Source of the DNA: Sporomusaceae bacterium FL31 | Lineage (GTDB): Bacteria > Bacillota > Negativicutes > DSM-1736 > Dendrosporobacteraceae | DNA length: 64,000 nt | NCBI GenBank assembly: GCA_003990955.1 | Contig: BIFV01000021.1 | Span: forward strand, 23,704 to 87,703 | Direction of reading: 5' to 3' | Part shown: positions 23,842 to 31,414 of the stretch, piece by piece | Position numbering within the stretch: the first letter of the stretch is position 1 | Layout: each line of letters opens with the position of its first letter | Notes under the pieces: model-generated | What the model was told of the DNA's origin: nothing | The model's database searches: none | What the model saw: the letters and a program-made list of their open reading frames with translations, nothing else | Program-made: the position numbers and the translations under genes

Positions 23842-23890
23842 TTGCAAACCATTTACCTCTATACTACAATACAAGTAGCGGTAGATGGTT
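23842..23890 (+). promoter_or_regulatory. integrase promoter overlapped by an inverted repeat (candidate operator)
   Basis: TTGCAA at 23842-23847, a 17-base spacer and TACAAT at 23865-23870 form a sigma-A-type promoter. An inverted repeat, AACCATTTACC (23847-23857) with GGTAGATGGTT (23880-23890), one mismatch, brackets the -10 box and start site. It is well placed for a repressor to block integrase transcription. Confidence 0.7.
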
Positions 23891-23926
23891 GTCTTATATG
23901 TGGAGAAGAGCAATAGGAGGATAAAC

Positions 23927-25528
23927 ATGTTTGCTCTTAATAAAGACAACAACCAATATATATTTAATGTAGGGATTTACCTAAGACTTTCTCGGGAAGA
24001 TGAAGGCACAGCTTGTGAATCTGAAAGCATATCGAATCAAAAAGATTATTTACTTCCTCATGTAATTGATCAAGGATGGAACCTTGTAGATATCTTTATT
24101 GATGATGGTTATACTGGCACTAATTTTAACCGTCCAGGATTCCAAAGACTCCTTAAGGCTATCGAGGAAGGTAAGATCAATCTGGTAATAGTTAAGGATT
24201 TATCAAGACTCGGCAGGGATTATATTGAGACTGGTCATTATTTAGAAAGGTACTTCCCTCAGAACAATGTCAGATTCATTGCGCTTAATGATGGGATAGA
24301 CACCTTTCAATATGGTAACAGTAATAATGATATGAGTCCTTTCAAAAGTGTCATGAATGACTTCTATGCCCGAGATATCTCTAAGAAAGTAAGAACCTCA
24401 ATGAACTCCAAGAGACGCAGTGGAAAGTTCATAGGAGCCTTTGCACCTTATGGCTACCTCAAGTCTCCTCAAGACAAGAACCAGCTTGTGATTGATCCTG
24501 AGACCGCTCCTATAGTTAAGCGTATATTTGAAATGTATGTGAATGGATCTGGTTATGCACATATAGCAGCCAATCTGAATGATCTTGGGATTCTCTGTCC
24601 GAGTCTCTACAAGGCACAGAAGACAAACTTCAAGCCTAATCCTAAGGCTCGTCTATGGGCTGCTGAGACTATTAAATGGCTACTTATTAATCCTACATAC
24701 GCTGGAAATCTCACACAGAACAAATATACAACTATAAGCTACAAGGTGAAGAAACTAAGGATCATCCCTCGGGAATCCTGGTTAACCATTGAGGATACTC
24801 ACGAACCAATCGTTACTAAAGAAACCTTCAAGCTGGCGCAACAACTTATGGCTACTAAAACAGTAGGCTATAATAATGATCCTAAGGTTAAACATCTTCT
24901 AGGTGGTCTCCTGTATTGTGCTGATTGTGGCTCCAGAATGACCTTCACAAAGACTCAAAAAGGTATCTGGTATTGTATTTGCGCTACTAATAAAAGATTC
25001 AGAGAATGCTCTAGGCACTCTTATATTGAGAAGGATCTGGAAGAGTATGTCCTGAATGCCCTTAAGAGAATTGTTAAGGCTTCTGAAGTGAACAGAGAGG
25101 CTATCCTCGAAGAAGGCCCAAAGGCGGTCAAGAGACGTAAGAAGACTCCTGAGGATCACCTTGCTATAGAGCTGGAGGTCACTGAGAAGCGCCTGGAGGA
25201 AATCAAGAGATCAATCAAGACTCTCTATACTGATAAGCTCAAAGGTATCCTGTCAGAGCAAGACTTCATAGATCTATCTAAGGATTTCAATGAGGAACGT
25301 GAGAAGCTTATTAAGAAACGGAGTAAGCTTTCTGAAGTACAGCTCCAAGGTAAGGAATCTCAAGGTATCAATGAGGATATCCTGCAGATTATCAAGGATC
25401 TCTTACTGGACTTCGAGAAAGCCTCAAGGAATGTATTCACTAAGCTTATAGATAGAATTGAGGTCTCAGAAGATAAACGTTTAGACATTCGTTATAAATT
25501 TAAAGCTTCTCCCGAAGTCCAGAACTAA
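23927..25528 (+). CDS. int: large serine recombinase (phage integrase)
   Basis: ATG 23927 follows AGGAGG. The 533-residue protein has the resolvase catalytic domain with Ser22 in YLRLSRED and the [11 protein letters not shown] block near residue 90. The large-recombinase domain has PYGY near 180 and the [14 protein letters not shown] region near 250. A zinc-ribbon domain with CADCG near 330 and two later cysteines follows, then a long coiled coil near 390-490. Such enzymes recombine attP with attB without host factors and need a partner protein for excision. The gene ends at the right prophage border. Confidence 0.95.
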   Translation: MFALNKDNNQYIFNVGIYLRLSREDEGTACESESISNQKDYLLPHVIDQGWNLVDIFIDDGYTGTNFNRPGFQRLLKAIEEGKINLVIVKDLSRLGRDYIETGHYLERYFPQNNVRFIALNDGIDTFQYGNSNNDMSPFKSVMNDFYARDISKKVRTSMNSKRRSGKFIGAFAPYGYLKSPQDKNQLVIDPETAPIVKRIFEMYVNGSGYAHIAANLNDLGILCPSLYKAQKTNFKPNPKARLWAAETIKWLLINPTYAGNLTQNKYTTISYKVKKLRIIPRESWLTIEDTHEPIVTKETFKLAQQLMATKTVGYNNDPKVKHLLGGLLYCADCGSRMTFTKTQKGIWYCICATNKRFRECSRHSYIEKDLEEYVLNALKRIVKASEVNREAILEEGPKAVKRRKKTPEDHLAIELEVTEKRLEEIKRSIKTLYTDKLKGILSEQDFIDLSKDFNEEREKLIKKRSKLSEVQLQGKESQGINEDILQIIKDLLLDFEKASRNVFTKLIDRIEVSEDKRLDIRYKFKASPEVQN

Positions 25529-25560
25529 TGTCTCCTGGGGTATCTATGGAATACACGGAA
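25510..25560. other. right attachment site (attR), approximate
   Basis: The integrase stop is at 25526-25528. From 25530 a different reading frame continues without a stop into the L,D-transpeptidase motif, so phage and host DNA meet here. The exact crossover dinucleotide cannot be placed without the left junction or an unoccupied site. Confidence 0.7.
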
Positions 25561-25898
25561 CTAATAAGCCTTGGTCTATTGGTCAGTTTGCCAGCCATGG
25601 ATGCATTCGTATGCGTAATAAAGATGTCGAAGAATTATTTGAATGGGTACCGATCGGTACTCCGGTGCGGATTGAAGGCCGAAAGATTAGAGTGCAGCGT
25701 GTGCTAAAATATCAAACAGCAGGTGCGGATGTTGTTCTCATTCAAATGAAACTAAAAGAGCTAGGATATCTTAACTCCAGAGCCGATGGCATTTATGGAA
25801 ATGTTACGGCAGAAGCCGTCAAAGCCTTCCAAAATGATCATGGTCTTGAAGTGACAGGCGTCGTAGACAAAGTTTTTGTGGAAAAATTAGGGATTTAA
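25530..25898 (+). pseudogene. L,D-transpeptidase with peptidoglycan-binding domain, 3' fragment split by the prophage
   Basis: Reading from 25530 gives [20 protein letters not shown] followed by ASHGCIRM. This is the YkuD-type catalytic region with the nucleophilic Cys in SHGCIRM and the HGTN histidine. A C-terminal PG_binding_1 repeat ([15 protein letters not shown], then [16 protein letters not shown]) follows. The N-terminal part is absent and should lie beyond the left end of the prophage. An internal ATG at 25611 lies after the catalytic Cys, so any product from it would be inactive. The intact enzyme would make 3-3 peptidoglycan crosslinks. Confidence 0.88.
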
Positions 25899-25926
25899 TG
25901 TATTATTTCTCTATTTAAATCATACT

Positions 25927-25955
25927 TTGACTATATAGACAAAGTATTGTAAAAT
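25927..25955 (+). promoter_or_regulatory. sigma-A-type promoter for the c-di-AMP riboswitch transcript
   Basis: TTGACT (25927-25932), 17-base spacer, TAAAAT (25950-25955). It lies just upstream of the riboswitch core. Confidence 0.75.
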
Positions 25956-25960
25956 TAATA

Positions 25961-26082
25961 TTATGCCGAATCCTAACGGTACGGGGGAACCAGTATAGTT
26001 ACAGGGGTGAATCCACAATTTGTGGAAGGGTTATTCCTTCTCTTTGACCCTAACCCGACAGCTAACCTCGGAGGCGCGAAAA
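25961..26082 (+). ncRNA. cyclic di-AMP riboswitch (ydaO-yuaA type)
   Basis: The conserved blocks appear in order: GCCGAATCC, ACGGGGGAACCA, GGGGTGAATCC, a variable stem, TTTGACCC, and CCCGACAGCTAACCTCGG with AGGC. These are hallmarks of the ydaO class, which binds c-di-AMP and usually switches cell-wall and potassium genes off at high ligand. The gene downstream is a secreted wall-active protein, the usual target type. Borders are approximate. Confidence 0.92.
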
Positions 26083-26098
26083 GAGAGGTGTGACCTAT

Positions 26099-26683
26099 TT
26101 GACGAAAGTGTTTCGATCAATAGTGGCATGTGTGTTTATCATGCTGCTATCCAGTGTTGTTGCTTTTGCATCGCCTGATCTTCCTGTGAAGTATGGCATG
26201 CGCGGGGAAAGTGTACAAATGCTTCAGAAAATGTTAGCAGATGCCGGATACTACAATGGAGCTGTTGATGGTGTATTTGGCAATAACACACTTGAAGCAA
26301 TTAAAAACTTTCAACGCAGCAACGGGCTTAACCCTGATGGAATCGTTGGTCAAGAAACGTTTCGCTTTTTAAACCGATCAGAATCTGAGGGCAGCAGCAG
26401 ATATAGCCGTTCATTAACAATGAGTGCATCTGCATATACTGCTTATGATGATGGCAATTCACATTATACATATGGCGGAAATCTTGTTCGCAAGGGATTG
26501 GTGGCGGTTGACCCTTCCGTTATTCCACTTGGAACACGCCTATTTATACCAGGATATGGCTACGCGGTCGCTGATGATATCGGCGGTGCAATAAAAGGTA
26601 ATAAAATTGACTTGGCATTTGATAACCGTAGTGAAGCGTTGCAATTTGGCAGACAGACAATAACCGTATATATTGTTGAATAA
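26099..26683 (+). CDS. secreted peptidoglycan-binding / 3D-domain protein (cell-wall hydrolase type)
   Basis: TTG 26099 is chosen because GAGGTG ends 8 bases before it; GTG 26090 would overlap that site. The 194-residue product has a signal peptide ending near AFAS, a PG_binding_1 domain (ESVQMLQKMLADAGYYN...DGVFGNNTLEAIKNFQ) at about 30-90, and a C-terminal 3D domain (MSASAYTAYDDG...DIGGAIKGNKIDLAF) with its conserved aspartates. Related proteins are lytic-transglycosylase-like. Control by the c-di-AMP riboswitch links it to wall turnover. Its neighbour, the broken L,D-transpeptidase, is also wall-directed. Confidence 0.9.
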   Translation: MTKVFRSIVACVFIMLLSSVVAFASPDLPVKYGMRGESVQMLQKMLADAGYYNGAVDGVFGNNTLEAIKNFQRSNGLNPDGIVGQETFRFLNRSESEGSSRYSRSLTMSASAYTAYDDGNSHYTYGGNLVRKGLVAVDPSVIPLGTRLFIPGYGYAVADDIGGAIKGNKIDLAFDNRSEALQFGRQTITVYIVE

Positions 26684-26710
26684 CAGGCAAATGCCTGTCT
26701 TCTTTTTTTA
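26683..26710 (+). terminator. intrinsic terminator
   Basis: Stem ACAGGC/GCCTGT with a 4-base loop, starting at the stop codon, then CTTCTTTTTTT. Confidence 0.8.
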
Positions 26711-26740
26711 TACGGATAGGATCATTGGGGGAGGTTTTTT

Positions 26741-27472
26741 ATGGAGGAGTTTTTAATTGACTGTAACGGAGATATGTTACAGGCCGTTATGCATCGACCG
26801 GCTAAACAAAAAGCTAACACCATCGTCATTATATGTCACGGTTTTCGTGGCTCAAAAGACGGTGGCGGTCGAGCAGTGGCAGTTGCCGATACGATTGCTG
26901 AGGCTGGTTTTACTGTCCTACGATTTAACTTTACCCCGCTGCAAAAATTGACTCGTCAAATTGAGGAAATTGCTGCAGTAGTTCAATATTGCCACAAACA
27001 TATTAGCAAGGAAATCATCCTCTTAGGACGGAGTATGGGCGGCAGTGCGGCAATCGCATATACCAGAAAGTATCAAAATGTACAGGGACTTTGTTTATGG
27101 GCTACTCCCTGGAATCTAATAGAGACCTTCCAACTAGCGCTTGGTGATGGCTATGCTTTATTAGAAAAAGGGCAGACGCTGTCAATCCATGATGCGTATG
27201 GAGATCTTGAATTAACCCCGGACTTTATTGAGGACTTTAAGAATTTCAATTTGCTAGAAGCTTTGACGCAGATTCACCACATCCCAGTGCTCGTTTTGCA
27301 TGGAACGAAAGATGAAATTGTGCCGTTTATACAAGCCGAGCGAATCTATCAGATATTCAGTGAGCCCAAAAGATTAGAAGTTTTTGAGGGCGGCGATCAT
27401 CATCTGTCAATGCATTCAGCACAAGCGGCTATAGCCATTCGTGATTGGCTTCATCAATATTTTAACCGTTAA
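26741..27472 (+). CDS. alpha/beta hydrolase (serine aminopeptidase/esterase type)
   Basis: The 243-residue product shows the alpha/beta hydrolase plan: oxyanion region IVIICHGFRGSKDGGG near 27-42, nucleophile elbow GRSMGGSAA near 90 with Ser as nucleophile, acid in VLHGTKDEIVP near 190, and His in GGDHHLS near 220. ATG 26741 follows GGGGAGG. It is cytoplasmic, without a signal peptide. Substrate is unknown; the family includes esterases and acylglycerol lipases. It is a single gene between terminators or gaps. Confidence 0.85.
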   Translation: MEEFLIDCNGDMLQAVMHRPAKQKANTIVIICHGFRGSKDGGGRAVAVADTIAEAGFTVLRFNFTPLQKLTRQIEEIAAVVQYCHKHISKEIILLGRSMGGSAAIAYTRKYQNVQGLCLWATPWNLIETFQLALGDGYALLEKGQTLSIHDAYGDLELTPDFIEDFKNFNLLEALTQIHHIPVLVLHGTKDEIVPFIQAERIYQIFSEPKRLEVFEGGDHHLSMHSAQAAIAIRDWLHQYFNR

Positions 27473-27568
27473 TTTACTCAGAATAGAATATAAGTGCTGG
27501 TTTCGCGAATACTAAATGCGAGTCGCAATAATGGCCGTATGGCTTATTGTATTAAGGGGCGTGAAATA

Positions 27569-28033
27569 TTGAATTTAAGTAATATTTCGGTGGACCTGAT
27601 AGCACTAATACTCGCATTAGTTTCTGGTATACTGATGGCCGTACAAGGCTCACTCAATGCCGCTTTAAGTAAAGTGGTCGGCTTACTTGAGACAACTTTC
27701 ATTGTGCATATCATCGGTACAGTGATCTTGGCTGTCTTATTATTTGTTTTTAAGTTAGGCAAGGGCAATATGGCTGCGTTATCGCAAGCACCTTGGTATT
27801 CATATTTAGGCGGAGCCATTAGCGTTTTTATCATTTATCTCGTTGCTGCCAGCATTCCAGAAGTCGGGGTGGCAAATGCTACTACAGCCATTATTATTGG
27901 ACAAGTTTTGACAGCTGTCATCATTGACTCTTTTGGTGCCTTCGGATTAACTCCTATTTCATGGGGCTGGAGCCAAATTGCCGGTGTGGCACTGCTCGCA
28001 ATAGGAGCAAAGCTGTTATTTCGAGGAATCTAG
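27569..28033 (+). CDS. YdcZ-type (DUF606) small multidrug/metabolite transporter-like membrane protein
   Basis: TTG 27569 has AAGGGG 9 bases upstream; an upstream extension to 27494 adds a non-hydrophobic tail and is less likely. The 154-residue protein has four to five membrane spans, including ALILALVSGILMAVQGSLNAAL and a C-terminal IAGVALLAIGAKLLF. The GILMAVQGSLNAALSK start and ANATTAIIIGQV region are typical of the DMT-superfamily DUF606 group. Substrate is unknown. Confidence 0.8.
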   Translation: MNLSNISVDLIALILALVSGILMAVQGSLNAALSKVVGLLETTFIVHIIGTVILAVLLFVFKLGKGNMAALSQAPWYSYLGGAISVFIIYLVAASIPEVGVANATTAIIIGQVLTAVIIDSFGAFGLTPISWGWSQIAGVALLAIGAKLLFRGI

Positions 28034-28060
28034 CGTTTAAATTTAAAAAGCACGTTATTT

Positions 28061-28092
28061 AGCCTTATGCAAAATGCATAAGGCTTTTAAGT
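28061..28092 (+). terminator. intrinsic terminator
   Basis: Perfect 11-bp stem AGCCTTATGCA/TGCATAAGGCT with a short A loop, followed by TTTTAAG. Confidence 0.75.
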
Positions 28093-28174
28093 TTTCATTA
28101 GATAGAATTTATCTTGAAATAGTGACTTGTTTTTGTGATAATGAAAGTAATAGTATAAAGAGGAGGAATAGAAA

Positions 28175-28318
28175 ATGGCTAACTGTAATGAAGAAAACTG
28201 TACATGTCCCAAAATAGAGTGTGAGCGTCACGGCAAATGCTGCCAATGTGTTAATTTCCACCGTGAAAAAGATAATTTAGTTTACTGTTTTAGGGAAATA
28301 GCTACCAAAGCAAAATAG
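28175..28318 (+). CDS. small Cys-rich protein (DUF6485-like), 47 aa
   Basis: ATG 28175 has AGGAGG 9 bases upstream. The product has eight cysteines in the order C, CTC, EC, KCCQC, YC, with CERHGKCCQCVNFH in the middle and YCF near the end. That matches the short Cys-rich family usually labelled DUF6485, as recalled. A metal-binding role is likely; nothing more is known. It stands alone between a terminator and the tRNA gene. Confidence 0.7.
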   Translation: MANCNEENCTCPKIECERHGKCCQCVNFHREKDNLVYCFREIATKAK

Positions 28319-28359
28319 TAAACTTACTTAAAATTCTATCGATAGATAGAAAATACCAC

Positions 28360-28388
28360 TTGCATAATACAATGTTATGTTATATAAT
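28360..28388 (+). promoter_or_regulatory. sigma-A promoter of the tRNA-Val gene
   Basis: TTGCAT (28360-28365), exact 17-base spacer, TATAAT (28383-28388). The mature tRNA begins 16 bases later. Confidence 0.8.
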
Positions 28389-28403
28389 AAATAATGTTAT
28401 TAA

Positions 28404-28480
28404 GGGGTTATAGCTCAGTTGGTTAGAGCGCTTCGTTGACATCGAAGAGGTCTGCAGTTCGAGTCTGCCTAACCCCACCA
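28404..28480 (+). tRNA. tRNA-Val (anticodon GAC), CCA encoded
   Basis: Acceptor GGGGTTA pairs with TAACCCC. The D arm contains AGCTCAGTTGGTTAGAGC. The anticodon stem CTTCG/CGAAG encloses loop TTGACAT with anticodon GAC. The T arm has GTTCGAGTC, and the 3' end is ACCA. All arms pair, so the gene looks functional. Confidence 0.96.
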
Positions 28481-28488
28481 ATAAATAC

Positions 28489-28518
28489 AAGCTTCCGAGG
28501 CATCGGGAGCTTTTTTAT
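28489..28518 (+). terminator. terminator after tRNA-Val
   Basis: Stem AAGCTTCCGA/TCGGGAGCTT (one G-T pair), then TTTTTTATTT. Confidence 0.85.
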
Positions 28519-28554
28519 TTATATCAAAACTGTTGATTGATTTTTACTTCAATG

Positions 28555-29295
28555 CTACGCTAAGCTTTTTATTATTCCGCTAATAACACTAATTGCACCA
28601 CATAAAAATATAATACCTAAAGAAATCCTTCGAAAGATGACCGGACTAATTTTTATAAAAACTTTCTCGCCGATCCATGTGCCAAGTAGAACTCCTGGAA
28701 TAACATAGAGACTTTGTTTAATTGTACCGATATCTATCGTTTTCATTAAATACATGATGAATAGAGTTGCAATATTGGCAAGAAGAAAGTAGTGTACTAT
28801 ATTTGCACGTAATGTTTCTTTGTCTTGTTGCTGATTCATAAAAAATAACGCAACAGGTGGTCCGTTCAGACTCGTTGAGCCTCCTAAGAATCCGCTTACA
28901 AAGCCAACCCCAATTGTTGCAAGTTTTAACTTCTTAATTTTAATCACAAAATTAGCAGCCATAAATAATGACATCAACAAGATAAGAATTCCAATGCACA
29001 ACTTAAGTATAGATGCATCTACTATTTTTAGTAAGTATACACCTGGTAAAACACCAAAAAGACTTGAGGTAAACATAGGCCATACAAGCTTTGGATCAGA
29101 TTTATCTTTTGTTTTATATATAACCCACAAATTAGATATTAAAGCTCCAAAAACCGTTAACCCGACAACATAATTTGGATTCATAAAAAATAGCAGTAAT
29201 GGAGCGCTTACTGCCGCAAAGCCGAAGCCTGTTATCGATTGTATAAAAGAAGAAAAGGTGACAATTAAAAGAATACTAATTGAGATAAGATCCAA
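28555..29295 (-). CDS. TauE/SafE-family membrane exporter
   Basis: The 246-residue minus-strand product starts at TTG (29295-29293) with AAGGAGAG upstream. It has about eight membrane spans. The start has FIQSITGFGFAAVSAPLLLFF, and the middle has GFVSGFLGGSTSLNGPP, both hallmarks of TauE/SafE (DUF81) permeases, which export sulfite, sulfoacetate and related anions. Substrate here is unknown. It is convergent with the tRNA gene. Confidence 0.88.
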   Translation of the reverse strand: MDLISISILLIVTFSSFIQSITGFGFAAVSAPLLLFFMNPNYVVGLTVFGALISNLWVIYKTKDKSDPKLVWPMFTSSLFGVLPGVYLLKIVDASILKLCIGILILLMSLFMAANFVIKIKKLKLATIGVGFVSGFLGGSTSLNGPPVALFFMNQQQDKETLRANIVHYFLLANIATLFIMYLMKTIDIGTIKQSLYVIPGVLLGTWIGEKVFIKISPVIFRRISLGIIFLCGAISVISGIIKSLA

Positions 29296-29536
29296 GCGAG
29301 TTACTCTCCTTGTGAATTTAAGTAATATTATTATAACATAGACAGCATTAGTTTTTTAGTTATTCCCTGTTTGTATTTTCGAGCATATATTCTAAAATGC
29401 AAATGGGACAGAAAACAGCTAAAACTTCTAACACTCAGCTATAATACTTTTAGAAGTGTTGGAGGATAATGGCATAAAGGCAGCATTACAAACATAATGT
29501 ATAACAATTAAATAAAGTTAAGTGGAGGTGCACAAA

Positions 29537-29803
29537 ATGACCATGGGTGATTTTTTATGGGAATTTATCGGTGATGCCTTTGCGGAAATATTCGGAGTTG
29601 GAAAGATTGGTTTTGGTGTAAGTTTGATGATGGCAGCTATGGTTGTCATGGTTTTAGCAGCCGCAGTACAGTCATATAGGAAGAATAGAGTTTGTGGGTA
29701 TTTGATTAGATTTTCGATACCTGTTGGCGTTGCGTTAACGATTACCTATTATGTGGGATACTTAGGTATTGGTGTATATAAGTATCTAACCATGAAAATA
29801 TAA
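29537..29803 (+). CDS. small membrane protein, 88 aa, unknown function
   Basis: ATG 29537 has GGAGGTG 7 bases upstream. Two membrane segments are seen (VSLMMAAMVVMVLAAAVQSY and FSIPVGVALTITYYVGYLGIG), separated by a short basic loop (RKNRVCGYLI). No family is recognised. It is a single-gene unit ending in a strong terminator. Confidence 0.7.
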   Translation: MTMGDFLWEFIGDAFAEIFGVGKIGFGVSLMMAAMVVMVLAAAVQSYRKNRVCGYLIRFSIPVGVALTITYYVGYLGIGVYKYLTMKI

Positions 29804-29817
29804 GATTCTAATACCTT

Positions 29818-29848
29818 AAAACCCCGGCTACTGGCCGGGGTTTTTCTT
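29818..29848 (+). terminator. strong intrinsic terminator
   Basis: Stem AACCCCGGC/GCCGGGGTT with a 5-base loop, then TTTCTTTT. Confidence 0.92.
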
Positions 29849-30051
29849 TTACCCTGAGAATACCTCAGCTGCAGGTGTGACTATATTTTTTCTACAGTTT
29901 AGCAGGAAAATATTAGTTGTTATTGTTTTTGCCATGTTATATCGAATTCGCGCGAAGTGACTAATATAATGGAGTAAACTCATTATTTAGTTTGAAGCAT
30001 GCAGTGAAGAGTTGGTTTATAATCGCAGGCTTTGGGAAAGGGGAATATAAC

Positions 30052-30624
30052 ATGAGAATAAAGGCAAGAACGGCAACTGCTAAGGTAATTTATCAAGTTA
30101 AGATAACGCTCAAACATCTTGAGCCAGTTGTTTGGCGGAGGCTGTTAGTGCCGGCAGATTTAAATCTGGAGAAGTTTCATCTTATTTTACAGGTGGCATT
30201 AGGGTGGCAAAATGCCCAGCTATTTAAGTTCATTGTCAATAAGCGGCATTATGGCTTGGTTGATTTTGAATATGAAGATAATATGATCAACGCTAAGAAT
30301 TTGACGATACGGAATATTATGCCGGTTGAAAAACAAAAGATTGTTTATATATATGACTTTGTCGATAGCTGGGAGCACGAGATTGTGTTAGAAAAGATTA
30401 TACCCAATGCCTCTAACTATAAGCACATTTTATGTATGGATGGAGAGCGGGCTTGTCCGCCGGAAAATTGCGGCGGTGTATCCGGATATCTCGAGATTCT
30501 TGCAACCTTAAGAGCACTGGTGGGAGAGCAGGATAAAGAATTTATTATGCTGGTGAATGGTCAAAATCCAGAAGTTATTGATTTAGCCCGTATTAATAGG
30601 CGGCTTAAGAGGTTGAAAATATAA
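30052..30624 (+). CDS. plasmid pRiA4b ORF-3 family protein
   Basis: ATG 30052 follows AAAGGGG. The 190-residue product has the family's hallmarks: YQVKITLKHLEPVVWRRLLV at the start, FHLILQVALGWQNAQLF, YIYDFVDSWEHEIVLE, and ACPPENCGGVSGYLEIL with two conserved cysteines. The family occurs near transposases and on plasmids as well as on chromosomes; its biochemical role is unknown. Here no mobile element is visible next to it. Confidence 0.88.
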   Translation: MRIKARTATAKVIYQVKITLKHLEPVVWRRLLVPADLNLEKFHLILQVALGWQNAQLFKFIVNKRHYGLVDFEYEDNMINAKNLTIRNIMPVEKQKIVYIYDFVDSWEHEIVLEKIIPNASNYKHILCMDGERACPPENCGGVSGYLEILATLRALVGEQDKEFIMLVNGQNPEVIDLARINRRLKRLKI

Positions 30625-30777
30625 TCATATTTGCTTTGGATGAGTTTATTCATTCAGAGAGAGTTATTTCAGTTAGTTCACAATTTAATAACTAAACTAA
30701 GCAACATTGTACCTATAAGGTATGATATCATTAGAAATACAAAAACTCCTTTACTTTTATGTAGGTCAATTAGACCG

Positions 30778-30798
30778 GCCCTGTAGGGCTTTTTTTTT
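30778..30798 (+). terminator. intrinsic terminator
   Basis: GCCC-TGTA-GGGC hairpin followed by nine T residues. The stem is short but the T-run is strong. It is the nearest terminator to the preceding gene, about 150 bases downstream. Confidence 0.75.
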
Positions 30799-30939
30799 GC
30801 CAAAAATCAATTTCCAATCAGAGTTTTTAATAAATGAAACACGTATATTGCTTTTCATGCGTAGAATATAATGATTGACTAGTGAATATGTAAATCATGA
30901 AGGGGGCTGTTTATTATTAATGAGCCAGTAGCCCAGGAC

Positions 30940-31062
30940 ATGGATATACATTGTTTTGTTGCTGTTTTGATAAATATGCTACTATTTCTAGAGCATGAGG
31001 GTGAGCGCGTCATTCATATTAAAGTATTAAAGGCTCTTTTGGTGCATTACAATTTACCATAA
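30940..31062 (+). CDS. possible small protein, 40-49 aa, start uncertain
   Basis: From ATG 30940 the frame gives MDIHCFVAVLINMLLFLEHE, then GERVIHIKVLKALLVHYNLP, amphipathic and protein-like. No ribosome-binding site precedes this ATG. The frame is open further up, and AGGGGG at 30901-30906 would instead serve an ATT at 30913 or 30916. It is either a real small gene with an odd start or chance; I cannot decide. Confidence 0.3.
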   Translation: MDIHCFVAVLINMLLFLEHEGERVIHIKVLKALLVHYNLP

Positions 31063-31112
31063 TAGCAATGACCTTGTGTGTCATAGGTTTGTCATATTTT
31101 TATGTTATATTG

Positions 31113-31202
31113 TCTATATTGATCGACCGGCACAGTATCGGTTCATTTGCACTTTATATCATTTATAAAATAATCCGATGCATAGCCGGTCGTTAATATA
31201 GA
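31113..31202. repeat. extended inverted repeat in a gene-poor stretch
   Basis: Three nested arm pairs occur in order: TCTATATT with AATATAGA, CGACCGGC with GCCGGTCG, and ATCGG with CCGAT, around a roughly 35-base AT-rich loop. No T-run follows, so it is not a plain terminator. Between 30799 and 31414 I see no convincing large gene; this repeat, two terminators and the doubtful ORF at 30940 are all that stand out. Confidence 0.7.
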
Positions 31203-31219
31203 AAACGAATTTTCCTTAT

Positions 31220-31252
31220 TCAAAAAAAATAAACGGCGACAGGTGCCGCCGT
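31220..31252 (-). terminator. terminator for the minus-strand small gene
   Basis: Stem ACGGCG (31233-31238) with CGCCGT (31247-31252). On the minus strand it is followed by TTTATTTTTTTT. It lies about 160 bases after the stop of the 39-aa gene. Confidence 0.75.
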
Positions 31253-31303
31253 ATACAGAGTTTGAGTATGATTAATGCTTGGAACTAAATAACAAAGAAG
31301 TAT

Positions 31304-31331
31304 TCTGCTAATGATAGCAGATTTTTTATTT
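31304..31331 (+). terminator. plus-strand hairpin with T-run
   Basis: Stem TCTGCTA/TAGCAGA with a 4-base loop, followed by TTTTTTATTTT. No clear plus-strand gene precedes it apart from the doubtful frame at 30940. Confidence 0.65.
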
Positions 31332-31414
31332 TGTCATGTTTGCCCATTTTTCATCTCACTCTTAGCATTAGTATTTCCACAGAAGCATGAATAGTTGCAA
31401 CACCTACAATAATA

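Larger units (their letters stand above)
1..25528. mobile_element. T7-like podovirus prophage (right-hand part; continues beyond the left edge)
   Basis: The genes run in T7 order: exonuclease, portal, scaffold, capsid, tail tube A and B, four internal virion proteins, tail fibre, holin, terminase small and large. Almost all lie on the + strand with short overlaps. A large serine recombinase ends at 25528, and the reading frame of a host L,D-transpeptidase resumes within a few bases, giving the right boundary. The left boundary, RNA polymerase, primase and DNA polymerase must lie outside the window. No repressor gene is visible. The structural genes look intact, with no frameshift. The region is rich in words such as CTTAAGG, CCTAAAG and CCTGAGG, unlike the flanking host DNA. 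Confidence 0.93.

Noticed and set aside
25611..25898. Independent 95-aa peptidoglycan-binding gene
   Set aside because: The frame continues upstream through the L,D-transpeptidase active-site motif without a stop, and no ribosome-binding site precedes ATG 25611; it is the 3' part of a split gene.
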